DNA from: Streptomyces sp. NRRL F-5122
Lineage (GTDB): Bacteria > Actinomycetota > Actinomycetes > Streptomycetales > Streptomycetaceae
Reading direction: 5' to 3'
Assembly (NCBI RefSeq): GCF_001507435.1
Contig: NZ_LMWH01000117.1
Span: 81,898-145,897, forward strand
DNA length: 64,000 nucleotides
In this document: positions 30,760 to 39,677 of the stretch, piece after piece
How positions within the stretch are numbered: the stretch's first letter is position 1
Layout of the letters: each line of letters starts with the position of its first letter
Notes under the pieces: model-generated
Told to the model about the DNA's origin: nothing
Databases searched by the model: none
What the model saw: only the letters and a program-made list of their open reading frames with translations
Made by a program: the position numbers and the translations under genes

Positions 30760-31548
30760 ATGCACCCGGAACACCGAGGCACGGCACAGCCCAGGGAGGA
30801 CTACGTACCACCGGACGGGGATCCGCACGGCGAGCACACCCCGGATCTGCCACCCGAGACCGCCGAACGACAGGAACTCGCCCAGCAGTTGTTCGACCGC
30901 GAGCTGTACGAGGCGGCGGAGCCGGTGATGCGGGATCTGCTCACCGACTACGAACGCCTCCTCGGCCCCGGTCACCCGATGACGGTCGAGCTGTACGACG
31001 CGCTGGGACACGCCCTTTATCAGCGTGGGCTGCTGCCCGAAGCGGAGGCCATGCACCGCGAAGCCTACGAACGCTCGGCACGCCTCTTCGGGGCCGACGC
31101 CCCGGACACGCTCGCCTACGCGCACAATCTCGGGGCGGCGCTGGTGATGGGCGATGAGTGGGAAGAAGGGCTCGCCCTCATCGGACGGACGCTGGAAGGC
31201 CGCGACGCAATTCTGGGCCCCGGCCACCCCGACTCCCTGGACACTGCCTCGCTGCTGGGCTCCGTGCTGTTCAAGGCGGGCGACCAGCAAAGGGGTTACG
31301 AGCTGCTCAACCGCGCGTACACCGGCTACCAGCAGGCCCTGGGCCCGGACGACCTCCAGACACTCGCCGTGGGCGGCAACCTGGTGGCCGCACTGCACAC
31401 CCTGGGACAGCGGCACGAGGCCGGACTGCTGCTCGTCGACATCCTCCGGCACTACGTGCGCACCCTCGGCCTCGATCACCAACTGACGCTGGAGACCCAG
31501 CAGCGCCTGAGGAGAATGGGCTGGAACGTCAACATCAACATCACCTGA
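30760..31548 (+). CDS. TPR repeat protein (kinesin-light-chain-like)
   Basis: A 262-residue protein with four or five tandem 42-residue TPR units of the kinesin-light-chain kind, marked by repeated LGPGHPxTxxLYDALGxAL-like blocks (GPGHPMTVELYDALGHALYQ, then ADAPDTLAYAHNLGAALV and others). It starts 30 bases after the CHAT gene with AGAGGAA upstream and is surely co-transcribed. TPR proteins of this type scaffold protein-protein contacts; here it may present substrate to, or sense input for, the CHAT protein. Confidence 0.8.
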   Translation: MHPEHRGTAQPREDYVPPDGDPHGEHTPDLPPETAERQELAQQLFDRELYEAAEPVMRDLLTDYERLLGPGHPMTVELYDALGHALYQRGLLPEAEAMHREAYERSARLFGADAPDTLAYAHNLGAALVMGDEWEEGLALIGRTLEGRDAILGPGHPDSLDTASLLGSVLFKAGDQQRGYELLNRAYTGYQQALGPDDLQTLAVGGNLVAALHTLGQRHEAGLLLVDILRHYVRTLGLDHQLTLETQQRLRRMGWNVNINIT

Positions 31549-31673
31549 GACGGGCGAGGGGAACGGCCTTACGACTCGGTCCGCGATAGCTCAGGTCGTC
31601 GCTGAGCAGGACGGCCGCTCAGGAGGTGCAATTCGGTGGCGACGGTTCGCGGGCTACTGCTTGGATCTCCACT

Positions 31674-32516
31674 GTGACTGCTGTGGATCTTGATGATCGG
31701 CGTGGGGTGTTGAACAGCCTTGAGCACTACTACGACTCGGTACCCCGTTCTTCGGCCCGCGTCGAGGACTTCGGGCCGCTGACCCTGTTCGTCCGCGACG
31801 GAGACGGATTTCCCTTCTACGCGCGCCCGTCCGTGGGGTGGTCCGGTGCAGTGAGCGCTGCGGAGGTTGCAAGTGTGCGCGAGCGGCAGCGGGCACTGGA
31901 CCTCCCGGAGAGCTTCGAATGGGTCGCTGAGACCACTCCTGGGCTGCGGACGGCTGTCGAGCAGACGGGCCTCGTTGTGCATGAGCACCCTTTGATGGTG
32001 CTGAGCCCGCACGCGCTCATCCCGGCTTTGCCGGAGCGGGCCGATGGGGTTGTTGTCCGCTCCCTCGGACCTGATGATCCCACTCTGCCAAGTGCCCTGG
32101 CCCTGCTCTACCTGGCCTTCGGCGAACCGGGCACACGGGTTGGAGTGGCTGGCGTGACGGAACTGGACGAGGCCGTTGACAGCCGGGCCGCTGATGGATC
32201 GGTAGAACGCATGGCGTCCCGCATACGTGCCGGCCTGACCGGCGTTGCCGCAGCGGTCGTGGACGGAAGAGCCCTATGCGCCGGTCGGCACCAACCCGTC
32301 GGAACGGTCAGTGAGATTGTCGGGATGGGGACCTTGCCAACCGCGCGCCGACGCGGCCTCGCGCTCGCGGTCACCGCGTCTTTGGTGGCCGATGCACGCT
32401 CTCGCGGAGTCGGGACCGTGTTCTTGTCCGCGAGCGACGACGATGTCGCTCGGATCTACTCCCGGCTCGGCTTTGACCGGGTGGGCACCGCCCTGATAGC
32501 CGAGCCCGCCGAATAG
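31674..32516 (+). CDS. GNAT family N-acetyltransferase
   Basis: About 280 residues. The C-terminal half carries the GNAT core: VSEIVGMGTLPTARRRGLAL (motif A, with the acetyl-CoA loop) and VGTVFLSASDDDVARIYSRL followed by GFDRVG (motif B, the usual Y.r.GF end). The N-terminal half is a second, divergent GNAT-like or substrate domain. The open frame reaches 31626, but the GTG at 31674 gives the more usual start (TAVDLDDRRG); neither has a strong ribosome binding site, so the start is uncertain. Substrate unknown. It follows the CHAT cassette with a 125-base gap and may be unrelated to it. Confidence 0.8.
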   Translation: MTAVDLDDRRGVLNSLEHYYDSVPRSSARVEDFGPLTLFVRDGDGFPFYARPSVGWSGAVSAAEVASVRERQRALDLPESFEWVAETTPGLRTAVEQTGLVVHEHPLMVLSPHALIPALPERADGVVVRSLGPDDPTLPSALALLYLAFGEPGTRVGVAGVTELDEAVDSRAADGSVERMASRIRAGLTGVAAAVVDGRALCAGRHQPVGTVSEIVGMGTLPTARRRGLALAVTASLVADARSRGVGTVFLSASDDDVARIYSRLGFDRVGTALIAEPAE

Positions 32517-32574
32517 CCATCTGCAGCCGAGCAACGACCGTGACGCGGAGGGTTAGGCCGAGTGTGACGTCAGC

Positions 32575-33531
32575 TTGGCCCCGTGGGGCCTTGTCCCATT
32601 CTGCCTTCTGCGGCGTCTCCCGTGCACATCTCGGGATTTGATCGAAGAGTTGGCGGACCCGTGGCTGGCTCGGTGTGAGTCGTTGCTCGACGAGAGGCGT
32701 GGTGGTGCGCGGCAGCGAGCAGCCGGAGCCGGGCCGAAGTACGACCTGGTCTTCACCGACCGGGTGCTGGTCACCCTGGTGTACCTGCGCACCGGGCTTC
32801 CGCACGCCGCACTGGCCGAGTTGTACGGCACGGCCCGCTCCACGGTCTCCCGCGCCATCGGCGAGATCCGCCCGCTGCCGGCGGCGCACGGCCTCGCGGT
32901 CCCCGACCGCCCCCAGGTGCGGCTGCGTACCCTGGCGGACGTGTTCGCCTACGCGGAAACCGAGGGGATCACCCTGCGGATCGACGGAGCAGAGACCCAG
33001 GTCCACAGGTCCAGGACCAACCGTCCCGGACGGCGGGCCTACGTCTCCGGCAAGAAGAAGCAGAACACCATCAAGACCACCACCATCAGCGACGGGCAGG
33101 GCCGTCTGCTGTGGTCGGGCGCGGACCGGCCGGGTCGCATGCACGACCAGACCGCGATGCGCACCGAGGGCATCGCCGACCAGTTCCGGACCCGTACGGG
33201 CCGAGGTCGACGAGGGCTACCGGGGCCTGGCCAACGAGTTCCCCACCGAGGTCAGCGCCCCGCCGAGGAAGCCGAAGGACGACGCCCCGCTCGGCGAGCA
33301 ATACGCCTGGCGGGAGATGCGCCGCCGACAGTCCTCAGATCGGATCTGCGTCGAGCACACCAACGCCGAACTGCGACAGTGGCGCCCGCTCCAGCGCGAT
33401 ACCGGCCCACGAGATGACTATGCCGAGACCCACCTGGCGATCGCTTCGCTGGTCTCGAACCGCTCCGCCCGCCGGGTGACCCGTCGCAAGGCGAGCGTCG
33501 AACTGGTACTCGCCCGACAGGCCGCCTGCTG
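32575..33531 (+). pseudogene. IS5-family (DDE_Tnp_4) transposase, frameshifted
   Basis: The reading in the frame of 32575 contains the helix-turn-helix ALAELYGTARSTVSRAIGEI, the first Asp in LRIDGAETQVHRS and the second in WSGADRPGRMHDQT. Near 33195 a frameshift moves it to the frame of 32675: VRAEVDEGYRGLANEFP, then RICVEHTNAELRQWRP with the catalytic Glu, ending RRKASVELVLARQAAC and a stop at 33531. With one indel repaired it would be a complete transposase of about 315 residues. The N-terminal start is unclear. No terminal repeats could be identified. Confidence 0.85.
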
Positions 33532-33596
33532 ATCACTCGCAGCCGGACCGCCAGACCAGCACGTCCCGACCTCAACCGCGGACCGAGTCGTTGCCT

Positions 33597-34432
33597 TGAC
33601 TCTGTCGGGGATCTTGGAATTTGCCGGTGCGCCAGCATGATCAGCAGGCTTGCTCGGACCTGTTTCGAAGATCAATGCAGTTGTCGAGGTGCCCGTTGTC
33701 GCTCTGCCCCCGTTCCGGTGAGCAGGTCCCGTCTCTGACCGCGCAGATCGCGCGGGCGAGCAACCCGGGTGGTACGACAGCGATGTGGGTGAGCAGATCA
33801 CCCTCAGCGTGCCCCTGCCGGGCAACCCCGCCCGCCAGCACCACAGGATCGAAGGCTTCGACCGGGACGACTTCCACATCGACTTCGATCGCCCGCAGGT
33901 CACCTGCCCCCGAGGCAAGGTCGGCCAGGGATGGCACGGGCCCTACCCGACTTCGTCGCCCACCGCGGCACCCCTGATCGTGGCGCGGTTCACCAAGAGC
34001 CGGTGTCAGCCGTGTCCGGACCGCCCTTGATGCACCACCTCTCGCGAGAGCGCCCGCAACGTGGGCTTTCCCCCGCGAGAACTCCGCGACCTGCAAGTCC
34101 GCGTCCGCAGCGAGCAGCAGACACCCAAGTGGAAGTTCCACTACGCGGTCCGTTCCGGAGTGAAGGCCACCATCAACGAGTTCGCCCACGGACACGGGCA
34201 TGCGCCACTACCGCTACCGCGGACAGCCGAAAGCCCACCTGCAACACGCACTCACGGCCGTCGCCGTGAACATCGAACGCCTCAGCAGCCGGTCAGTGAC
34301 CGAGGGATCCTCCTCACCGAGACTGCCGACTGCCTTCCAGACCTTCCTGGATCAGAACGACATCCCCCCGGCCGAAGTCCTGACGAACCCCCGGTACTTG
34401 AACCCGACCATCCAAGATCCCCGACAGAGTCA
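33597..34432 (+). mobile_element. IS1182-family element, internally deleted, with perfect terminal inverted repeats
   Basis: A 22-bp perfect inverted repeat defines both ends: 33597-33618 (TGACTCTGTCGGGGATCTTG and two more bases) and its reverse complement at 34411-34432. The element is about 836 bp, half the usual IS1182 length. Inside are only C-terminal parts of the transposase in several frames, so it cannot move by itself but could be moved in trans. No clear target-site duplication is visible. Confidence 0.8.
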
Positions 34433-34438
34433 GGCTTA
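33785..34438 (+). pseudogene. IS1182-family transposase C-terminal remnant
   Basis: In order across frames: [20 protein letters not shown] (matching the DFxIDWxxxxVTCPxG motif), [13 protein letters not shown], then RSEQQTPKWKFHYAVRSGVK followed by ATINEFAHGHG (matching Y.iRaGvEgTinq), then MRHYRYRGQPKAHLQHALTA (matching RYRGLxKvHLqH). These are the hallmark C-terminal motifs of IS1182 transposases. At least two frameshifts are present and the N-terminal two thirds are gone. Confidence 0.85.
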
Positions 34439-35155
34439 GCCAAGGAACCCTGCGGGCACCTGCGACCGGAGCTGAGGGTCGATTGCGACCGCCCGAGCGA
34501 AGGCCTCCTTGGCATCTTTTTTCGAGCCCTTTTTCGCCATAATCTCCCCCATAAGGAAATAGGCGGTAGACGCCTTCGGGTTGGAAGCAACCGCCCGCTT
34601 CAACAGCGTAAGGGCTCGGTCAGGGTTACTGGCTTGGAGCAGGACTGCTTCGTTGAAGAGGGCCGGTCCGAATCTGGGATCAGTCTTCAGAGCCTTCTCG
34701 TATGCCGTGCGGGCACTGGTCGGTTTATTGCTTTGCTGCGCGATGACACCCAGGTTGTACCAGGCATACTTGTTGCCGGGATCCGACTTCAGTACTTGCT
34801 TGAAGGTGTTGCTGGCTCCAGCAACGTCGTTGCGGTTCATCTGATCGACCCCGCGCCCCACGAGCTTGGCGACGTCGTTGGAGGACTGGCCCTCGCTGGC
34901 GGAGGTCAGCTTAGGTGAAGCCGAAGGTGCTCCGTTGAATCCAGCCTTCTCATCCCACAGCACGGGCCGCAGCATGGGGCCTTCATTCTGAATCCCAACC
35001 GGCAATACCTTCGCATATCCACCAGGGACTGCCTGCGGAACCGACTCAGCGAATGCCGTTCCGGCCGGGAACATACTCAGAACTGCCGTAAGCACACTGA
35101 TCGAGGTCAGGTTGAGGGACTGAACACGAGAGCTTTGAAACGATGATCCGTTCAC
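34436..35155 (-). CDS. Secreted TPR repeat protein
   Basis: About 239 residues. A Sec-type signal is visible (SLNLTSISVLTAVLSMFPAG then TAFA). The C-terminal part (residues about 115-235) holds three or four TPR units (NTFKQVLKSDPGNKYAWYNL, AYEKALKTDPRFGPALFNEA, LLKRAVASNPKASTAYFLMG and AFARAVAIDPQLR). The GTG at 35155 was chosen because the signal follows it and GGAAAGG lies upstream; the frame continues to 35335. Codon use is noticeably less GC-biased than that of its neighbours (many AAA, ACT and TCA codons), suggesting recent arrival. It ends next to the IS1182 repeat. Function unknown; extracytoplasmic assembly or binding is likely. Confidence 0.7.
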   Translation of the reverse strand: MNGSSFQSSRVQSLNLTSISVLTAVLSMFPAGTAFAESVPQAVPGGYAKVLPVGIQNEGPMLRPVLWDEKAGFNGAPSASPKLTSASEGQSSNDVAKLVGRGVDQMNRNDVAGASNTFKQVLKSDPGNKYAWYNLGVIAQQSNKPTSARTAYEKALKTDPRFGPALFNEAVLLQASNPDRALTLLKRAVASNPKASTAYFLMGEIMAKKGSKKDAKEAFARAVAIDPQLRSQVPAGFLG

Positions 35156-35369
35156 AGAGAAGGCCTTTCCGGTGAAGGGCGGCCACGCCCGACCTAGCGG
35201 GCACACTGCCCAGTTGGTTGTCACACCCCTTCTATAGGCACACACGTCATGCTCATCGACTAACAAACGGCAACTCCGCAGAGAGCACCCGGTCGGCGGA
35301 TAAGTCCTCAGCGCAGGGGATTGTCTCATCGACAACGAGATCTGTTGATCATGGAAGCGATGTGAGATG

Positions 35370-35637
35370 ACGGAGACCGTCGTAAAACCCGAGGGCCGTG
35401 GACGGGAGGCTGACAGCTACGGCGTCGGGAAAAAGCCGAACAGGACAACCGAAAGCGACGCACGGCTTCGCCAGCTTCCTCCGCCAGGACCTCGACGCCG
35501 TCACCGTCGGCCCCACCCTCCCGTGGAGTTCTGACGTCTCCGAAGGACACGTGAACCGGGTGAAAACGCCTAAACGAGCGATGTATGGTCGGCCCTCGTT
35601 CGAACGCTTACGAACCCGCATCCTCACCCAGCAATGA
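35370..35637 (+). pseudogene. ISL3-family transposase C-terminal remnant
   Basis: The reading FASFLRQDLDAVTVGPTLPW, then SSDVSEGHVNRVKTPKRAMYG and RPSFERLRTRILTQQ with a stop matches the C-terminal end of ISL3 transposases (LTxPWSSGxVEGhvNriKxiKRqmYGRAxFxLLRxRvL), including the catalytic Glu in SEGHVN. Everything upstream is missing. Its last 30 bases overlap, convergently, the end of the GHKL ATPase gene. Confidence 0.75.
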
Positions 35638-36267
35638 GCTTCCGGTACTGCTGCGGTCATCCACTTGAACTTCCAGATGCGGCCACATCACGGCCAGACG
35701 CTTCAGCTGGTCCTCCGTCGGCACCCCCAGCGAACGCAGTGTGTCGCTCGGTCTGAAGTGGACGAGTGTTCCGGTGGTGCCGTCGGGCTCGACAGGCTCC
35801 AGGCCAGTAGCCGGGATGCCCCGCTCGTAGCGTTGGGTCCAGGCCCCATTGAGCCGGCGGTTGGTATGGACGAGCCATTCACTGAGCACAGCAACCACAG
35901 ACATGCCCCGGCGCGGATGACCGTCCTGAAGAAGTTCCGCTTCCGGAAAGTCGAAGAACCGAAGATCCTTTGATGCCATGACCGGCTTCTTGACGATCTG
36001 GCCGCACTCGTCTGTACGGGTATCAGTGCCCCGCCCGTCATCCGCCACGGACAAGGAGCCATCCGGATAGAGGGTGACGAGGCAGCGTCCACCACCCCTG
36101 CTGGATGCTTCGTCGGCGGCATACGCAAGCACCTCAAGCAGAAGATGCCACGGGCCGCCTGGCGCGAACTTCTCCGGAGCTTGTCGGATAGATGCCAGAT
36201 GGTCCAGATCGATGACGCTGGACCAATCGTGCGTGGTGTTGGCCCAGGAATTGCTAGAGACCTCCAT
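35608..36267 (-). CDS. GyrB-like GHKL ATP-binding protein (orphan ATPase domain)
   Basis: A 219-residue single-domain protein. It has the GHKL Bergerat fold as in the N-terminal part of GyrB: the N-box in WHLLLEVLAYAADEASSRGG, the G1 box SVADDGRGTDTR, a following lid region and GMSVVAVLSEWLVHTNRRLN (matching the GyrB G2 area). The Asn of the usual EVLANAxDE box is Tyr/Ala here, so magnesium binding may be altered. The transducer, toprim and DNA-binding parts of GyrB are absent. Small GyrB-like ATPases are common in Streptomyces but of unknown role. It starts at 36267 (ATG). Confidence 0.75.
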   Translation of the reverse strand: MEVSSNSWANTTHDWSSVIDLDHLASIRQAPEKFAPGGPWHLLLEVLAYAADEASSRGGGRCLVTLYPDGSLSVADDGRGTDTRTDECGQIVKKPVMASKDLRFFDFPEAELLQDGHPRRGMSVVAVLSEWLVHTNRRLNGAWTQRYERGIPATGLEPVEPDGTTGTLVHFRPSDTLRSLGVPTEDQLKRLAVMWPHLEVQVDDRSSTGSSLLGEDAGS

Positions 36268-36489
36268 CAGGCAAGTATCCAGTCAGCTCGTGCCGGCCTC
36301 GCAGGCAGCCCCACCAAGAGCGGCCGCTCACGAAACTGCGGCCACGGCCATTTTCGCCCTTCGACACCGAATGGTTCACCGTCCCAATAGCACCTCCATC
36401 TCACCACGGATCGAACGTCGCCATGGTGGAGGTGTCCGTCCAGGATTGCGGTGGTCGGCGCCTCGTCGTCGTAAGGGCGACAAAGGCCC

Positions 36490-37794
36490 TCACGCGGACG
36501 GGACCGGAGTCCCCGGCGGAACGGGAAGCGTTCGTCCCAGGCGTGCGAGTGGTGACAGGGCCATCAGCGCCGGCGACACCAACATGCCGAGGGCTGTCAC
36601 CAGGAGACTGGTGCGCGTCCCCCAGGCTTCTGCCAGGAGGCCGCCGAGGAGCGAGCCGAGCGGGGTCAGCCCCATCCCGACAAAGTTGATCGTCGCGGCC
36701 GCGCGGCCTTGCAGCGTGTCCGGAGTGACGGTCTGCCGGACCGCCATGACGGTGACATTCACCAGCTGGCTGAACGTTCCGAAGACGAAGTTGACCGTAA
36801 GGAGGGCGGGAACCGTCACCTCGGAGCTGCTGTGCAGTGCGGGCACGAACAGGAAGACGCCGTCGCCGAGTGCTGCCGCGGACACGAGCACCGCGCCGTA
36901 TCCGAAGCGACTCGGTAGGCGGGCGGCCAGCAGCGAGCCCAGGAGCGCGCCCGGCCCCGTCGCCGCCAGCGCCAGCCCGACGGCGGTGGCGGACAGGTGC
37001 AGGTCTCGTGGCAGGAACAGCAGATAGACGGTCATCACAGCCGCGAAGAAGAACTGGAAGGCGGCTGATGCCAGGCACACAGTACGCAGCGAGGTGTCGC
37101 CGGCGACAAAGCGGAGGCCCTCTTGGATCCGCCGCCAGACCCGAGGAGGACGTTCCGAGCGCTCCGGGACGGATTCGCGGCGGTCGATCCGTCGGATCGA
37201 CAGGAACGACAGCGCGAAAAACACTGCGCTGGAGGCGACAGCGATCGGCGCCGACAGCACGGACACCAACACACCGCCGAGGGCGGGCCCGCCGATCTGT
37301 ACTGCAGACCGGCTGCCCTCGAGCGCGCTGTTCCCTCGCACCAACTGATCGCGCTCCACCAGCCGTACCAAAGACGCCTGGTAAGCCACGTCGAAGAACA
37401 CGGACAGAGCCCCGACCGCGAAGGCAACCACGAGCAGCGCGGGCAGGCCGAGTCCAGCGAGGAGACCCGTCACGGCGGCGGCGCCGAGAGCCAGGGCACG
37501 ACCGGCGTCCGCCAGCACCATCAGTGTGCGGGTCCGCCACCTGTCCACCCACGCCCCGACGAAGAGCGACAGCAGCAGGATCGGCGCCTGCCCCACCGCG
37601 CGCAGGACGCCCCACTGCCCGGCATCGGCGTTGAGTGTCAGGACGGCGAAGAGCGGCAGAACCACGAGGCTCGTATGTTCACCCAGTTGGGAGGCTGTCT
37701 GGCCCACCCAGAGCCTGCGGAAGTCACCGTCCCGCCACAAGCTTGACGGATCAGGTCGACCGAAATCGGATACAGCGGAGGAAGGGGACGGCAC
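36490..37794 (-). CDS. MFS transporter (drug-exporter type)
   Basis: About 434 residues with 10-12 hydrophobic segments. The MFS loop 2-3 motif is recognisable as GAWVDRWRTRTLMVLADAGR. Other segments include LALAATGPGALLGSLLAARL and INFVGMGLTPLGSLLGGLLA. The layout matches the MFS_3/enterobactin-exporter type, whose members export drugs, siderophores or secondary metabolites in exchange for protons. The GTG at 37794 was chosen because GAGAGG precedes it; an upstream start at 37851 in the same frame is possible. It is divergent from the methyltransferase gene, with about 460 bases between them. Confidence 0.85.
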   Translation of the reverse strand: MPSPSSAVSDFGRPDPSSLWRDGDFRRLWVGQTASQLGEHTSLVVLPLFAVLTLNADAGQWGVLRAVGQAPILLLSLFVGAWVDRWRTRTLMVLADAGRALALGAAAVTGLLAGLGLPALLVVAFAVGALSVFFDVAYQASLVRLVERDQLVRGNSALEGSRSAVQIGGPALGGVLVSVLSAPIAVASSAVFFALSFLSIRRIDRRESVPERSERPPRVWRRIQEGLRFVAGDTSLRTVCLASAAFQFFFAAVMTVYLLFLPRDLHLSATAVGLALAATGPGALLGSLLAARLPSRFGYGAVLVSAAALGDGVFLFVPALHSSSEVTVPALLTVNFVFGTFSQLVNVTVMAVRQTVTPDTLQGRAAATINFVGMGLTPLGSLLGGLLAEAWGTRTSLLVTALGMLVSPALMALSPLARLGRTLPVPPGTPVPSA

Positions 37795-38256
37795 AGGGAC
37801 CTCTCGAAGGACCGAAGACGAGACCCGCCAGCCGGCGCACGACAGGTGCACCGACCGTGTCAGACAGCGGGAAAGGATGGCTCGCTGTGCCGCGCATCAA
37901 GGGCAGCACGCGATGACGGCCACAAACGTCAACGCGTGCTCGGACGACCGACCATGTCTTCGCTCCTCGTGAGTCACTCGCTGCGCAGACACTAGCTCCC
38001 GCTCGACAGCGCACGAAAGGCAATTAAGGTGTGGGCAGACGGCGGGAAGAGTCCTACTGTTCGCGCCGGGACACAAGGGTGGGCGGCTCAACTGGTATTG
38101 CCCCTGCTCGGCGAGAATCTCGTCTCAGGGGATCTTGCCCCCTTGTCTCGTCTGACCCATTTTCACTCGTCAGTTGGCTCCGCAGATGATCGGTCACACA
38201 GCAGCTCGGCAAGCGTTATTGAAACGCAGGGACTCTCCTCCCGCTACGGTCTCCGG
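37795..38256. other. Divergent intergenic stretch between MFS and methyltransferase genes
   Basis: It must hold both promoters. Open frames here give no recognisable protein. I see no clear operator or hairpin. Confidence 0.35.
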
Positions 38257-38904
38257 GTGACCGAACTCGACACCTTGCACGCCACCCGCAAGGCCTACGA
38301 CGCCATCGCCCCGACGTACGCCGAGCTGTTCCACGACCCCCTGCACGACCGTCCTTTGGAGCGCGCCCTCCTGAGCGCCTTCGCGGAGCTGGTACGGACG
38401 GTCGGCGACGGCAGAGTCGCCGACCTCGGCTGCGGACCGGGTCATCTGACGGCTCACCTCCGTGAGCTGGGCCTGAACGCTTTCGGCGTCGACGCCTCCC
38501 CCGTGATGGTCGAGCTCGCTCGCGAAGCCAACCCCGGACTGCGGTTCGAGGTCGGCTCGATGGCCGCGCTGGACATCGAGGACGGCGCGCTCGGCGGGGC
38601 GCTCTCGCGGTGGTCCGTCATCCACACCCCGCCGCAGGACCTACCCGCCATCCTGGCCGAGATCGCCCGGGTCCTGGCTCCCGGCGGGCACCTGCTGATC
38701 GACTTCCCTGCCACCGACGGCCCTCACGAGGAGACGCAGGCCTACGACCACACAGTGGCGACGGCCTACCGCTGGTCCCCCGACCGCTTCGCCGAGCTTC
38801 TGGCCGATCATGGGTTGGCAGAGTCGGCCCGCCTGGTGATCGAGCCCAAGCCCACCGACCGGCGGCAGTTCCAGGAGGTCCAGCTCCTCGCCTGTAAAGG
38901 CTAG
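38257..38904 (+). CDS. Class I SAM-dependent methyltransferase
   Basis: A 215-residue methyltransferase of the UbiE/Methyltransf_11/25 kind. Motif I is VADLGCGPGHLTAHL, motif II follows in FGVDASPVMVELAREANP, and motif III in ALSRWSVIHTPPQDLP. The motif after it is RVLAPGGHLLIDFP. The GTG at 38257 is the start used; the frame is open further upstream to 38029, but that part is not protein-like. Small-molecule substrate unknown. It is divergent from the MFS gene, so it could modify a compound that the exporter handles. Confidence 0.85.
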   Translation: MTELDTLHATRKAYDAIAPTYAELFHDPLHDRPLERALLSAFAELVRTVGDGRVADLGCGPGHLTAHLRELGLNAFGVDASPVMVELAREANPGLRFEVGSMAALDIEDGALGGALSRWSVIHTPPQDLPAILAEIARVLAPGGHLLIDFPATDGPHEETQAYDHTVATAYRWSPDRFAELLADHGLAESARLVIEPKPTDRRQFQEVQLLACKG

Positions 38905-39062
38905 ACCCAGAAGCTACTCAACCGACCCTGTGTGCCGAAACGAATGAGACGGACGGCCGAACTTCCGCACCAAACGCCATTCGCCACCTGCGGGATGAAC
39001 GACTACATAGCAGGGCAGAGCGAGAGCGGCACATTTCGGACACGGTCGGTCGGCCGGACGAC
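38905..39062. other. Stretch downstream of the methyltransferase gene
   Basis: No gene seen. Leads into the hairpin at 39063-39110. Confidence 0.3.
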
Positions 39063-39110
39063 AGGCCGGAAGCCGGCACCCCCTTGTAGGGAGGTACCGG
39101 CTTCCGGCCT
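39063..39110. terminator. Strong inverted repeat, probable bidirectional terminator
   Basis: AGGCCGGAAGCCGG (39063-39076) pairs perfectly with CCGGCTTCCGGCCT (39097-39110), a 14-bp stem. It lies between two convergent genes, the methyltransferase and the lipoprotein. Confidence 0.75.
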
Positions 39111-39192
39111 TGCTTCGGCGAGTGCCCTTCGTCAGGCCGTCACCCGCCCGGCCCGGGGTGGGCGCCGGTGATACGACGGACTTCCGATCGGC

Positions 39193-39669
39193 TCAGGCAC
39201 CGAGGAACACCCTGCACGTCCCCGACCGTTCGAAGACCGCTCCCACGACCTTGGGCGGCTTCGTTCCCTTCGCCCGGGTGTAGGCCGGGCCGGAATCCGG
39301 CGCGAACCCCGCGTCGACGACGTCCGTCAGTACTTCGTCGGGGGTCTTCCTCCCTGCGGAGGCGAGCCGGTTGTCCTGGACGAACGCCGGTACACCGTCG
39401 CACGGCATGGAGAACTGGACGTTGAACGGGTATCCGTCCAAAGCCTTCAGGGCACCGTAAGTGATGTCCTCGGCCCCCTTGGGCAGGCGGACACCGTAGT
39501 CGGACAGGGCTTGGTCGAGGCTGACGTCGGCGGCGTCCGACGGAGACTCGTGCGGGAACGGCCCGGCGTGCTCGGCGGAGTGCAGGCCGTCCGGATCGCA
39601 GGCGGCGAGACCCCCGACGAGCAGCGCACCCACGAGCAACGCCGACATCCGGGTCAGACGGTGGAACAC
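39193..39669 (-). CDS. Lipoprotein, candidate immunity protein for the RHS toxin
   Basis: A 158-residue protein with a lipoprotein signal: SALLVGALLVGGLAAC, lipobox LAAC with the lipidated Cys at residue 24. The mature part contains two more cysteines (in MPCDGVP and near the end in SGTCRVF) that could form a disulfide. The GTG at 39669 follows AGGAG, which overlaps the TAG stop of the RHS gene, so translation is coupled. A small lipoprotein placed directly after an RHS toxin and facing the outside is where an immunity protein is expected. No family recognised; the role is inferred from position only. Confidence 0.65.
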   Translation of the reverse strand: MFHRLTRMSALLVGALLVGGLAACDPDGLHSAEHAGPFPHESPSDAADVSLDQALSDYGVRLPKGAEDITYGALKALDGYPFNVQFSMPCDGVPAFVQDNRLASAGRKTPDEVLTDVVDAGFAPDSGPAYTRAKGTKPPKVVGAVFERSGTCRVFLGA

Positions 39670-39677
39670 GATTTCTC

